Assembly: GCA_900470155.1 (NCBI GenBank)
Contig: UBZT01000007.1
Coordinates: 248,001-312,000 of the forward strand
Source of the DNA: Hyphomicrobiales bacterium
Lineage (GTDB): Bacteria > Pseudomonadota > Alphaproteobacteria > Rhizobiales > Rhizobiaceae
Length of the DNA: 64,000 nucleotides
Reading direction: 5' to 3'
Shown: one piece after another, positions 10,273 through 19,198 of the stretch
How the letters are laid out: every line of letters begins with the position of its first letter
Position numbering within the stretch: the stretch's first letter is position 1
The notes under the pieces: model-generated
The model's database searches: none
Told to the model about the DNA's origin: nothing
What the model saw: the letters and a program-made list of their open reading frames with translations, nothing else
Position numbers and translations under genes: made by a program

Positions 10273-12471
10273 ATGACGTTTGGTATTTCCCGTGTCGCCC
10301 TGACGGCGGCTCTTCTCGCATCGGTGGCGCTGCCCGCCTCAGCTGAACAGGTCTTCAACCGTATTGCCGCCTTCCCGGTCGCCACCAATCTGCCGGCCGA
10401 CAAGGACAAGCTCTCGACCACATCGGCCGAAATCATCACAGCTTCGGAAGACGGCATGACGCTGGTCTATTCCGACAGCCCACTCGGCGGCATCGGCTTC
10501 GTCGACATCACCGACGCCAAGGCCCCCAAGGCCGCTGGCGCCCTGATGATGGATGGCGAGCCGACATCGGTTTCGGCCATCGGCAACAAGGTCCTGGTGG
10601 CCGTCAATACATCCGAGAGCAAGGTCAAGCCGTCGGGCCGCCTGGCCGTCGTCGATATCGCGTCCAAGGCGATCGACCTGACCTGCGATCTCGGCGGTCA
10701 GCCGGATTCGGTTGCGATCTCCCCGGACAAGACATTCGCCGTCGTCGCCATCGAGAACGAGCGTGACGAAGAGCTGAACGAAGGCAAGCTGCCGCAGATG
10801 CCAGCCGGTGATCTTGTCATCGTCGGCCTGAAGGACGGCACGGTCGATTGCGCGTCGCTGAAGCATGTCGTCATGACCGGTCTCGCTGGCATTGCCGGTG
10901 ATGATCCGGAGCCGGAATTCGTCTCGATCAATAGCCTCGGCGAAATCGCCGTGACGCTGCAGGAAAACAACGAGATCGTCATCGTCGACGGCAAGACCGG
11001 CGAAGTGAAGACGCATTTCACCGCCGGCACCGTCGACCTCGACGGCATCGACACCAAGTCGGATGGCGCCTTGAAGTTCACCGGCAAGAAGGAAGGCGTG
11101 CTTCGCGAGCCTGACGCCCTGAAGTGGCTCGACGACAACCGTTTCGTCGTTGCCAACGAAGGCGACTATGAAGGCGGCTCGCGCAGCTTCACCATCTTCG
11201 ACAAGACCGGCAAGGTTGCTTACGAATCCGGCGCTTCGCTGGAACTGGCCATCGCCCAGATCGGCCACTTCCCAGACAAGCGCGCCAAGTCCAAGGGCGT
11301 CGAGCTCGAAGGCCTGGAAGCAGCCACCTTCGGCGACCAGAAATACTTCTTCGTGCTTTCCGAGCGCGCGTCGGTCGTCGGCGTCTACAAGGACACCGGT
11401 GCCGAGCCGGAACTGATGCAGATCCTTCCGTCGGGCGTATCTCCGGAAGGCGCTGTCGCCATCCCCGGCCGCAACCTGCTCGCCACGGCCAATGAAGTGG
11501 ATCTCGGCGAAGACGGCGGCCCGCGCTCGCATGTGATGCTGTATGAACTCGCCGAAGGCACGCCCGCTTATCCGATGATCCGCTCCGATATCGTCGACGG
11601 TGCGCCGATCGGCTGGGGTGCCTTGTCCGGTCTCGTCGGCGATGCCGAAAAGGCGGGAACGCTCTACGCCGTCAACGACAGCTTCTATTCGGCGCAACCG
11701 ACCATCTTCACGGTCGATGCAACGCAGAAGCCTGCCGTCATCACCTCGGCCCTGCCGGTTACCCGTGGTGGCCAGGCAGCCCAGAAGCTCGACATCGAAG
11801 GCATCACACTCGACGGCAAGGGCGGCTTCTGGCTCGCCTCTGAAGGTGATCCGGCAAAGCTCGTCGGTCACGGCATCTACAATGTCGATGCCAAGGGCGA
11901 GATCAAGTCGGAGATCGGCTTCCCAGTCGAACTTCTGGCAGGCCAGACCCGCTTCGGCCTCGAAGGCATCACTTCCGTTGGCGAAGGCGACGACCAGACC
12001 CTGTGGATGGCCGTGCAGCGCGAATGGAAGGACGACGAGAAGGGCACTGCCAAGCTCGTTTCCTACAACATCAAGGCCAAGGAATGGGGCGCTGTCAGCT
12101 ACCCGCTCGACAAGACCGAAGCCGGTTGGGTCGGCCTGTCCGAGATCACCGCGCATGACGGCAAGCTCTACATCGTCGAGCGTGACAACCAGGTTGGCGA
12201 CAATGCCAAGCTGAAGAAGCTCTACACCGTGGCCATCGCTGACCTGAAGCCGGCCAAGCTGGGCGAAAAGCTGCCGCTCGTCACCAAGCAGGAAGCGCAT
12301 GACTTCCTGCCCGACCTGAAGGCGGCCACCAACGGTTATGTCGTCGACAAGCTGGAAGGCTTCGCCTTCGACGCGGCTGGCAATGCCTTTGCCGTGACCG
12401 ACAACGACGGCGTCGATGATTCGTCCGGCGAGACCCTGTTCTGGCAGGTCAACCTCAAGGGCACCAACTGA
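10273..12471 (+). CDS. Exported phytase-like esterase (esterase-like activity of phytase family)
   Basis: 732 aa with a clear Sec signal peptide (hydrophobic core about residues 7-20, likely cleavage ASA/EQ at 24-25), so the product is periplasmic or secreted. The N-terminal half has repeated blade-like segments (VDI, DSVAISPD, REPDALKWLDDNRFVVANEG) of a beta-propeller. The C-terminal half (about residues 440-730) has the phytase-like pattern LDIEGITLDGKGGFWLASEG and FGLEGITSVG and ends with KLEGFAFDAAGNAFAVTDND. The Asp-rich loops suggest calcium binding. Family members are annotated as phosphoesterase-like without firm substrate proof. The PHO box upstream supports a role in scavenging phosphate from organic esters during starvation. 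ATG 10273 follows AGGAGG. A strong terminator follows. Confidence 0.85.
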   Translation: MTFGISRVALTAALLASVALPASAEQVFNRIAAFPVATNLPADKDKLSTTSAEIITASEDGMTLVYSDSPLGGIGFVDITDAKAPKAAGALMMDGEPTSVSAIGNKVLVAVNTSESKVKPSGRLAVVDIASKAIDLTCDLGGQPDSVAISPDKTFAVVAIENERDEELNEGKLPQMPAGDLVIVGLKDGTVDCASLKHVVMTGLAGIAGDDPEPEFVSINSLGEIAVTLQENNEIVIVDGKTGEVKTHFTAGTVDLDGIDTKSDGALKFTGKKEGVLREPDALKWLDDNRFVVANEGDYEGGSRSFTIFDKTGKVAYESGASLELAIAQIGHFPDKRAKSKGVELEGLEAATFGDQKYFFVLSERASVVGVYKDTGAEPELMQILPSGVSPEGAVAIPGRNLLATANEVDLGEDGGPRSHVMLYELAEGTPAYPMIRSDIVDGAPIGWGALSGLVGDAEKAGTLYAVNDSFYSAQPTIFTVDATQKPAVITSALPVTRGGQAAQKLDIEGITLDGKGGFWLASEGDPAKLVGHGIYNVDAKGEIKSEIGFPVELLAGQTRFGLEGITSVGEGDDQTLWMAVQREWKDDEKGTAKLVSYNIKAKEWGAVSYPLDKTEAGWVGLSEITAHDGKLYIVERDNQVGDNAKLKKLYTVAIADLKPAKLGEKLPLVTKQEAHDFLPDLKAATNGYVVDKLEGFAFDAAGNAFAVTDNDGVDDSSGETLFWQVNLKGTN

Positions 12472-12504
12472 TCTCCACTGAGATCTGCCACCATCTGAAC
12501 CAGA

Positions 12505-12538
12505 AGAGGCCGGGTGATCGCTCACCCGGCCTCTTTTT
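12505..12538 (+). terminator. Intrinsic terminator after the phytase-like gene
   Basis: A 13-bp perfect stem, AGAGGCCGGGTGA with TCACCCGGCCTCT, loop TCGC, then a T-run. It lies 33 nt after the stop codon, and the convergent aldo/keto reductase gene ends just beyond it. Confidence 0.94.
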
Positions 12539-12560
12539 CGTTCAGGTCTTGGCTCTACGA

Positions 12561-13547
12561 CTACCAGCGATGATGCACATGCGGTGCGATCAGCCGATCA
12601 TAGGTGTCCTTGGCGGCCGCCATGACGTCTGCCGCAAGCGCGGCAAGGTCTGACGCTGCGGCATTGGCCTTGGCCTGTTCACCGTTGCGCGCACCGGGGA
12701 TCACGACGGTGACCGCCTCATGCATGAGGATCCAGCGCAGTGCGAATGCGGCCATGGTGCAGCCGACAGGCACCAGCTTGCGGATTTCCTCGACAGCGGC
12801 AAGCCCGGTCTCGAACGGCACGCCTGCAAAGGTCTCGCCGACATCGAAGGCTTCGCCATTGCGATTGAAGTTGCGATGGTCTTCGGCGGCAAACTGCGTG
12901 GCAGCGGTGATCTTGCCCGAAAGAAGTCCGCTTGCCAGCGGCACGCGCGCGATGACGGCAACGTTGCGGCGCTTGGCTTCCTGGAAGAACAGCCCGGCGG
13001 CGCGCTGGCGGAACATGTTGAAGATGATCTGGACGCTGACGACACCCGGATATTCGATCGCCTTCAGCGCTTCCTCGACCTTTTCGACAGACACGCCGTA
13101 GTGCTTGATCTTGCCGGCCTTGCGGATCTCTTCCAGGCCCTCGAACATCTCCGGACGGTAGTAGACCTCGGTTGGCGGGCAATGCAGCTGCACGAGGTCG
13201 AGGCTGTCCACTTCGAGGTTCTGCAGCGAGCGATCGATGAAGGCTTCTATATTGGCCTTGGTATAGCCGTCCGCCACATGCGGATTGAGCCGACGTCCTG
13301 CCTTGGATGCCACCATCGGCCGTTCCCCACCGCGCGCCTTGAGAACATCCGCGATGATCCGCTCCGACCGGCCGTCGCCATAGACGTCGGCGGTGTCGAT
13401 GAACGTCATGCCAGCATCAAGCGCTGCATTAAGCGCGGCACGACCATCCGCCTCGGAGACCTCTCCCCAGGACCCGCCGATCTGCCAGGCGCCGAAACCG
13501 ATATCGCTCACCGTAAATTCTGTGCGGCCAAAAGCATGTTGTCTCAT
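12561..13547 (-). CDS. Aldo/keto reductase
   Basis: 328-aa (alpha/beta)8-barrel oxidoreductase using NAD(P)H. The catalytic tetrad is visible: Asp51 and Tyr56 in FIDTADVYGDGRSE, Lys in MVASKAGRR near residue 82, His in VQLHCPP near residue 121. The C-terminal cofactor segment reads TVVIPGARN followed by EQAKANAAA. The N-terminus MRQHAFGRTEFTVSDIGFGAWQIGG is quoted only in part and is typical of the AKR11/AKR12-like bacterial group. The physiological substrate is unknown; likely roles are aldehyde detoxification or sugar metabolism. It ends in HVHHRW, a His-rich tail of no known meaning. It is divergent from the unknown membrane protein at 13695. Confidence 0.93.
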   Translation of the reverse strand: MRQHAFGRTEFTVSDIGFGAWQIGGSWGEVSEADGRAALNAALDAGMTFIDTADVYGDGRSERIIADVLKARGGERPMVASKAGRRLNPHVADGYTKANIEAFIDRSLQNLEVDSLDLVQLHCPPTEVYYRPEMFEGLEEIRKAGKIKHYGVSVEKVEEALKAIEYPGVVSVQIIFNMFRQRAAGLFFQEAKRRNVAVIARVPLASGLLSGKITAATQFAAEDHRNFNRNGEAFDVGETFAGVPFETGLAAVEEIRKLVPVGCTMAAFALRWILMHEAVTVVIPGARNGEQAKANAAASDLAALAADVMAAAKDTYDRLIAPHVHHRW

Positions 13548-13694
13548 GAATATCTCCCTGAAATGTCGTTGCGGCTACCAATTGGCGCAGGGGCGGGCAT
13601 GGGTCAACGGCGAACACCGTGTCACGTCGCAAAAACACCGTGAACGAGGTGTAGGCGCTTACGTTGTGGAACGCTCCGGCCGGATCGACGAGAT

Positions 13695-14786
13695 ATGATG
13701 CCTGTTTATGCACTCCTGCGCCTCGCAAGATTGGCGGCCTTTTGCATCGCCGGCTTTGCCGTTTGGGAGGCGGCCTTGCCCGTCTATCGCAGCAGCCTCG
13801 CGCTTGGCCTTGTCGATCCCGTCTCGCTCGCGCAGTACCGACTGGCATTCGCCTCAACGGGCGCGTTCCGGAACGAGATCGAGACTGCGATTGCCGCGGA
13901 TGACTATGACTATGCCGGAAGTCTCTACAAACTGGCCGTTCAGGAGGGGCATCATCTGCCGATGGATCTGGGCGAGCGTGCCGAGGGTACGCTTTTGCGC
14001 CGGGCATTCGTCACCGGCAGTGGCGTGGCAAGCGGCTTTGTCTTTGGTTCGATCGACAGCGGTTCAGAGATTGCCGGCTCGGTCACCAGCGATCTCATCG
14101 GCTTTGGCGATCTGCGCGACTTTTCCGTCGAAGGTTTGAAACTTGTCGGCGGTGGCGACTATGATCCGGTCCTGCTCACCTTGTCGGGTGTCGGGCTTGG
14201 TCTGACGGCTGCGACCTACGGCACGGCGGGCGCAGCCGGTGTCGCCGATGCCGGACTTGCCGTCGTCAAGAATGTCCGCCGTGCCGGCCGGATGAGCCGT
14301 CCGTTCGCAGCCTATCTGACGAAAACCGCCGGCCGGGTGGTCGATACCAAGCTCCTGCGCCGGGAGATTGCCACGGCTGCCGACGAGGGCGCCCTGGGCC
14401 TGTCGCGCGCGCGCACGATCGCCGCTCGTGTCATCGACCCGAAAGCGGCGAGCAGCCTCGTCGATGACGCGCGCGTTCTGGGGGAAATCGGCACGGCCGG
14501 TGGCCCGCGCGCGGCGTTCCAGGCGCTGTCGCTGGCGGACGGCCCGTCCGACCTGCGGCGTCTGCAGCGTGTCGGGCTGCATTTCGGTGATGGCACCACT
14601 GCGGTGATGAAATTTCTCGGCCGCAGCCTGCTGACGATCGGCTGGGAACTCTACGCGCTCACTGCAGCACTGGCGGGCCTTGCGGCAAGCCTTGCGCTGT
14701 TTGCCATCCGTCAGGTGATCAAAGTTTTGCTCTTCCCGTTTCGCCGTCAGTTGCAGCCCGTGTTCAAGCTTGCTTCGGTCATCTGA
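13695..14786 (+). CDS. Conserved hypothetical membrane protein
   Basis: 363 aa; I do not recognise the family. There is a hydrophobic N-terminal segment (about residues 5-27, ending near AALPVYRSS) and a strongly hydrophobic C-terminal segment (about residues 318-343). Between them is a glycine/alanine-rich region with amphipathic stretches (GVASGFVFGSIDSGSE; SGVGLGLTAATYGTAGAAG) that could insert in or span a membrane, plus a basic C-terminal tail. The frame has codon use like its neighbours and a start with two adjacent ATG codons (13695, 13698). It is divergent from the aldo/keto reductase and followed on the same strand by the sugar-type MFS carrier after 104 bp. No enzymatic motif is seen. 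Confidence 0.7.
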   Translation: MMPVYALLRLARLAAFCIAGFAVWEAALPVYRSSLALGLVDPVSLAQYRLAFASTGAFRNEIETAIAADDYDYAGSLYKLAVQEGHHLPMDLGERAEGTLLRRAFVTGSGVASGFVFGSIDSGSEIAGSVTSDLIGFGDLRDFSVEGLKLVGGGDYDPVLLTLSGVGLGLTAATYGTAGAAGVADAGLAVVKNVRRAGRMSRPFAAYLTKTAGRVVDTKLLRREIATAADEGALGLSRARTIAARVIDPKAASSLVDDARVLGEIGTAGGPRAAFQALSLADGPSDLRRLQRVGLHFGDGTTAVMKFLGRSLLTIGWELYALTAALAGLAASLALFAIRQVIKVLLFPFRRQLQPVFKLASVI

Positions 14787-14890
14787 GCCGATCGAACGGG
14801 GCCTCGCCGTGATCGGCTGAAAACCGGATCAGCATCCAGACCGTATTGCCTTGCAGAACTCGGTCTTGCGACCGCACTGGCGAGGCCTCC

Positions 14891-16243
14891 ATGACGATCT
14901 CGATGACTTCTCCCCATGGTGAGGCTATGCCCGCCACGCGTCTGTTGGCGCTCTATGCGATGCCGGCCCTGCCGCTCGCCGCCATTGCCCTGCCGTTCTA
15001 CATCGTCGTTCCCACATTCTATGCCGGAAACTTCGGCATCTCGCTTGCCGCCATCGGCGCGGTGCTGCTGGCGATCCGCCTGATCGACGCGGTCACCGAT
15101 CCGCTCTTCGGCTGGCTCTCCGATCGTTTTGCCCATCGCCACGGTCGCCGGCGTATCTTTTTCGCCCTGTCGCTGCCGCTGACCGCGCTTGCCGCCTTCA
15201 TGCTGTTCTGGCCGCCGCAGGATGCGGGCCTCGCCTATCTCGGGCTTTGGGGCACGGCGCTGTCGATCGGCGCCACCTGGACGCTTCTGCCTTACACCGC
15301 CTGGGGCGCCGAACTGGCGACAGGCTATCAGGCGCGTGTCCGACTGTCGGCATTCCGGGAAGGGGCAACGCTGATCGGCTCGCTGCTCGCCATTTCGCTG
15401 CCTTTCATCGGCGGCCTCGATACGGCACAGGGTTTTCACGGATTGGCGTGGATCGCCGTCTTCATTACGATCGTCCTTCCGCTTGCCGGCCTGACGACCG
15501 TGGCGATGGTCCCCGAACCGACCGACGTCTCCCGACGTCGTCTGTCGCTACGTGAAAGCCTGAAGCACCTGGCCGGCAATCGCCCCTTTCTCCGCCTGGC
15601 GGCAGCGTTCCTCCTCAACAGCTTTGCCAATGCCGTGCCGGCGTCGCTGTTCATCTACTTTGTCGGCGAGCGGCTTGGTGTGCCGGCACTGCAAGGCCCT
15701 TTGCTATTTGCCTATTTCCTCAGCGCGATTGTCGGTATTCCGCTGGCTGTCTGGTGCGCCGCCCGGCTGGGCAAACATCGTGCCTGGTCTCTCGCCATGC
15801 TTGCCGCCTGCCTGATCTTTTCCGCCGCCGGCTTGCTCGGGGAGGGGGACGTCATTCCTTTCACCGTCGTCTGCGTTTCGACAGGCCTCTTGCTCGGCTT
15901 CGACCTGACCTTGCCGCCGGCCATCCAGGCAGACGTGATCGACAATGATACGGTGCGGTCCGGCGAACAGCGATCGGGTCTCTATTTTGCCGCCTGGAGC
16001 TTCATCACCAAGCTGGCCGTCGCCCTGTCGGCCGGCGTCGTTTTCCCGCTTCTCGATCTGGCAGGCTTCGTCGGCGACCTGAAGGCCACCCAGACCGTTC
16101 CGGCGCTGTCGGTCCTCGGCGGTCTTTACGCCTGGCTGCCGATCCTGCCCAAACTTGCCGCCATTGCCATCATGTGGCGCTTTTCGCTCGATGAAGCAGA
16201 GCACCGGCGTCTTCGCCATACGCTCGATCTACCGCAGTCCTGA
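14891..16243 (+). CDS. MFS_2 (MelB/GPH-type) sugar or glycoside transporter
   Basis: 450 aa with about 12 transmembrane segments. The loop between TM2 and TM3 reads DAVTDPLFGWLSDR followed by HGRRRIFF, the signature of the glycoside-pentoside-hexuronide:cation symporter family (MelB, XylP, GusB). The helix-5 region TWTLLPYTAWGAELA also fits that family. It is an inner-membrane cation-coupled carrier; the substrate is unknown. Start candidates are ATG 14891, 14903 and 14927; 14891 is chosen because GAGG lies close upstream. It is followed by a GntR regulator and an M24 peptidase on the same strand, which may form one unit. Confidence 0.88.
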   Translation: MTISMTSPHGEAMPATRLLALYAMPALPLAAIALPFYIVVPTFYAGNFGISLAAIGAVLLAIRLIDAVTDPLFGWLSDRFAHRHGRRRIFFALSLPLTALAAFMLFWPPQDAGLAYLGLWGTALSIGATWTLLPYTAWGAELATGYQARVRLSAFREGATLIGSLLAISLPFIGGLDTAQGFHGLAWIAVFITIVLPLAGLTTVAMVPEPTDVSRRRLSLRESLKHLAGNRPFLRLAAAFLLNSFANAVPASLFIYFVGERLGVPALQGPLLFAYFLSAIVGIPLAVWCAARLGKHRAWSLAMLAACLIFSAAGLLGEGDVIPFTVVCVSTGLLLGFDLTLPPAIQADVIDNDTVRSGEQRSGLYFAAWSFITKLAVALSAGVVFPLLDLAGFVGDLKATQTVPALSVLGGLYAWLPILPKLAAIAIMWRFSLDEAEHRRLRHTLDLPQS

Positions 16244-16355
16244 CACCGGGCAGTCGGCTTGCGTTTCGTCCCGACCTTGACTTTCTCCCGGGAAGCCGGA
16301 TGAGCTTGATCCACATCCGGTGGCTCATGGCGCCGGGCAAGGTGGGACGAAGCGG

Positions 16356-17084
16356 ATGGGTACGATGGAAGAGATCAAGGATGGCAATGTGGTCGAAGGA
16401 GCGCGTGCACGTGGCTCCGGCAGCCAGACGGTGTACAGCACCTTGCGCCAGGACATTCTGGCCATGGCCCGAGCGCCGGGAAGCCCGCTCGACGAGGTGA
16501 CGCTTGCCGAACATTTCGGCATGTCGAGGACCCCGGTGCGTGAAGCCCTGCTGCGGCTGGCCTCGGAGGGCCTGGTCACGACGCTGCCCAATCGCAGCAC
16601 GATCGTCGCCGTCATCGATTTTTCCACGCTGCCGACCTATTTCGAGGCGCTGACTTTGATGTACCGGGTGACGACCCGAGGTGCTGCGCAAAAGAGCGGC
16701 AAGGCTGGCATGGACATGATCCACAGGCGCCAGCGCGAATTCACCGATGCTGTCGCTGCCCAGGACGCCTTTGCCATGATCGAGGCCAATCGCGAATTTC
16801 ATGTCGCCATCGCCGAACGTGCCGGCAATGGTTACTACACCAGTTTCTTCGCCCGGCTGCTCGACGAGGGGCGCCGTATCCTGCGTCTGTATTACTCGAC
16901 CTTCGACGATCGCCTGCCGCGCCAATACGTCGATGAGCACGAGGACATGATCCGGGCGATCGTCAGCGGCGATGTCGAGCGCGCCGATGAATTGGCGACC
17001 GCCCATGCCGCCCAGATCGTCCACCAGATCCAGGAATACGTCTCCCGCGCCTATGGCAACGCCGTGTCCATGCCGCGCCTCTGA
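16356..17084 (+). CDS. GntR-family transcriptional regulator, FCD (FadR/VanR) subfamily
   Basis: About 242 aa. The N-terminal winged helix (about residues 20-85) contains QTVYSTLRQDILAMA and the recognition element LAEHFGMSRTPVREALLRL, the GntR signature. The C-terminal all-helical FCD ligand-binding domain has the metal/ligand His positions in ANREFHVAIAERAGN, DEHEDMIRAI and ATAHAAQ. Such regulators usually control adjacent catabolic genes and respond to a small carboxylic acid. ATG 16356 follows AAGGTGGG; an upstream ATG at 16320 and a downstream one at 16365 are alternatives. It lies 34 bp before the M24 peptidase gene, so it probably governs that gene and perhaps the MFS carrier. Confidence 0.9.
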   Translation: MGTMEEIKDGNVVEGARARGSGSQTVYSTLRQDILAMARAPGSPLDEVTLAEHFGMSRTPVREALLRLASEGLVTTLPNRSTIVAVIDFSTLPTYFEALTLMYRVTTRGAAQKSGKAGMDMIHRRQREFTDAVAAQDAFAMIEANREFHVAIAERAGNGYYTSFFARLLDEGRRILRLYYSTFDDRLPRQYVDEHEDMIRAIVSGDVERADELATAHAAQIVHQIQEYVSRAYGNAVSMPRL

Positions 17085-17118
17085 CGCCACCATCTTTGAT
17101 ATTCTCCAAGGAATTGCC

Positions 17119-18261
17119 ATGACTGCCTCCCTTCGTCCCGCCCCGATCGCCAATTTTGAGCGGGAGCAGCGGCTGACCCGGCTTCGCGCTGCCATGCAGG
17201 CGGCCAATGTCCATGCGCTTCTGCTCGGCTCGACCGAAAGCCTGCGCTACTTCACCGGCATGGTCTGGCACGCCAGCGAGCGCCTGGTCGGCGCGCTGGT
17301 GACGCAGACCGGCCTGACCTACATCGTTCCCGGCTTCGAGCAGAGCAAGGTCGAGACGCTTGCCAAGCTAGATGGCGATATCGCGCTCTGGCAGGAAGAC
17401 GAGAGCGGCGCAGAATGCGTGGCACGGCTGCTGGGGCAGGGCGATCGGCTGGCACTCGACGATGCCCTGCCTTTGTTTGTCTATCATGCGCTGGCTTCGA
17501 AACTTGGGCCTGACCGGCTCGTGGACGGCGGGCGGCTGATTCGCGATATCCGCCTGTGCAAGTCGGATGCCGAGATCGCCATCATTCAGTATGCGATGAA
17601 CCTCACCCTCGAAGTGCATCGCCGGGCCCATGCCTTCATTCGCCCCGGCATACGCGCCTCCGAGGTCGTGCGCTTCATTGACGACCAGCACCGCGAATTG
17701 GGCGCTGCAGGCGGCTCCAGCTTCTGTATCGTCTCCTTCGGGGTGGCGACCTCGCTGCCACATGGCGCCGACGGCGAGCAGACCTACCAGTCCGGCGACG
17801 TTATCCTCGTCGATACCGGCTGCCGGCTCGACGGCTACCACTCAGACCTGACCCGCACCTATGTGCTGGATACGCCCGATGCCGATTTTGCCCGCAACTG
17901 GGCGATCGAGCGCGCAGCCCAGCAGGCGGTGTTCGATGCGGCAAAGCTCGGTGCCACCTGCGGCAGCCTCGACGATGCCGCCCGTGCGCTGATCGCCAGC
18001 CATGGTCTCGGCCCGGACTACCGGCTGCCCGGCCTGCCGCATCGCGCCGGCCATGGCCTCGGCCTCGAGATCCATGAGGAACCCTATATCGTGCGCGGCA
18101 ACAAGACCCGGCTCGCGCCCGGCATGTGTTTCTCCAACGAGCCGATGGTCGTCTTCCCCGACCGCTACGGCATACGTCTGGAGGATCACATCTATATGAG
18201 TGAGGCCGGTGCCCAATGGTTCACGGAGCCGGCGAAGGGGCCGGCGGAGCCGTTTGCCTGA
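17119..18261 (+). CDS. M24-family metallopeptidase (Xaa-Pro dipeptidase/creatinase-like)
   Basis: 380-aa pita-bread-fold hydrolase. The N-terminal creatinase-like domain covers about residues 15-145 and the M24 domain about 155-365. All five metal ligands can be seen: Asp in LVDTGC, Asp in HSDLTRT, His in HRAGHGLGLEIHE, Glu in SNEPM, Glu in RLEDH. The protein would hydrolyse Xaa-Pro dipeptides or a related amide; the creatinase-like family includes other amidohydrolases, so the substrate is open. ATG 17119 is preceded by AAGGA at eight bases; the open frame upstream overlaps the GntR gene and is ignored. It is cytoplasmic and is followed by an intrinsic terminator. Confidence 0.92.
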   Translation: MTASLRPAPIANFEREQRLTRLRAAMQAANVHALLLGSTESLRYFTGMVWHASERLVGALVTQTGLTYIVPGFEQSKVETLAKLDGDIALWQEDESGAECVARLLGQGDRLALDDALPLFVYHALASKLGPDRLVDGGRLIRDIRLCKSDAEIAIIQYAMNLTLEVHRRAHAFIRPGIRASEVVRFIDDQHRELGAAGGSSFCIVSFGVATSLPHGADGEQTYQSGDVILVDTGCRLDGYHSDLTRTYVLDTPDADFARNWAIERAAQQAVFDAAKLGATCGSLDDAARALIASHGLGPDYRLPGLPHRAGHGLGLEIHEEPYIVRGNKTRLAPGMCFSNEPMVVFPDRYGIRLEDHIYMSEAGAQWFTEPAKGPAEPFA

Positions 18262-18285
18262 GGGTTTGAGGCGCAGACAAGTCGA

Positions 18286-18317
18286 AAGCCCGCCGGAGCG
18301 ATCCAGCGGGCTTTTTT
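18286..18317 (+). terminator. Intrinsic terminator after the M24 peptidase gene
   Basis: AAGCCCGC (18286-18293) pairs with GCGGGCTT (18306-18313), with a possible inner GGA/TCC pairing in the loop, followed by T residues. It ends the MFS-GntR-peptidase unit. Confidence 0.88.
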
Positions 18318-18437
18318 CTGACCGCCCGCTTGATGACCAGTTGTTTACCGAGAAAAACAACTCTGCTTTGCATGCGCCGTCACTAAATGCACCATAGGCT
18401 GATTATCTGAGGTGCGTCTCAGAGACAAAGGGAGCGT

Positions 18438-19184
18438 ATGGTATTGGCCGCAAATATTCGTCTGCCGCGCCTGGCTGTCCTGATCGACGCCGACAATACA
18501 TCATCAAAAATTGCCGATCGACTGTTTGAAGAAATAGCGCAAATCGGTGAGGCAAGCGTCCGGCGAATCTATGGTGACTTTTCCCATGCGAGGTCGAAGG
18601 GGTGGACGGACGTCCTCACGCGGCACGCGATCATCCCCCAACAGCAATTCGCTTATACTTCGGGCAAAAACGCCTCGGACATCACATTGGTGATCGACGC
18701 GATGGATCTGCTGCTAAGCGGTCGGCTCGACGGCTTCTGCCTCGTGTCATCCGACAGCGATTTCACGCGTTTGGCAGCAAGGATTCGAGAGCAGGGCATC
18801 GATGTCTTCGGTTTCGGCGAACAAAAGACACCCGAAAGTTTCAGGCAGGCGTGCCGCCGGTTCATTTATACAGAAAATCTCGTGGAACAGGTGGTCTCCG
18901 ATAGCGATTCGAAGCCGGCGTTGCCGCTGAAGCCACCGAGCGCGGCGACCCCGATTATCAAGAAGATACTAGCAAACATGGAGAGCGAGGACGGTTGGGT
19001 CCATCTGGGTGCTTTAGGCACGCAACTCTCCAACTTGAAATCCGACTTTGATCCGCGAACCTACGGATACAAGAAACTGAGCGAGTTGGTGAAAAAGGCA
19101 GGTGCCTTTGAAGTGGAGCGATACCCGCCCGGCCCAATGCGAATACGGTTGCTCAAGAAGCAAAACGTCAAGCAATCAAATTAA
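18438..19184 (+). CDS. NYN-domain putative ribonuclease with C-terminal OST-HTH/LOTUS domain
   Basis: 248 aa. The N-terminal NYN domain (about residues 10-150, PIN-like, LabA/DUF88 family) shows the acidic active-site set in LAVLIDADNTSSK, SDITLVIDAMD and CLVSSDSDFTRLA. The C-terminal 75 residues (PIIKKILANMESEDGWVHLG, then KLSELVKKAG) match the OST-HTH/LOTUS fold, a proposed RNA-binding winged helix. Together this predicts a cytoplasmic RNA-cleaving or RNA-binding protein; no specific target is known. Codon use is less GC-biased than in its neighbours. It lies beside tRNA-Val, a common integration point, which suggests possible horizontal transfer. It is preceded by a terminator and seems monocistronic. 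Confidence 0.85.
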   Translation: MVLAANIRLPRLAVLIDADNTSSKIADRLFEEIAQIGEASVRRIYGDFSHARSKGWTDVLTRHAIIPQQQFAYTSGKNASDITLVIDAMDLLLSGRLDGFCLVSSDSDFTRLAARIREQGIDVFGFGEQKTPESFRQACRRFIYTENLVEQVVSDSDSKPALPLKPPSAATPIIKKILANMESEDGWVHLGALGTQLSNLKSDFDPRTYGYKKLSELVKKAGAFEVERYPPGPMRIRLLKKQNVKQSN

Positions 19185-19198
19185 ACTAGGGTGAGAAA

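Noticed and set aside
10339-12525. A 728-codon ORF antisense to the phytase-like gene
   Set aside because: It mirrors the GC-rich codon pattern of the sense gene, has no ribosome-binding site and no recognisable domain, and the sense protein has a signal peptide and family motifs.
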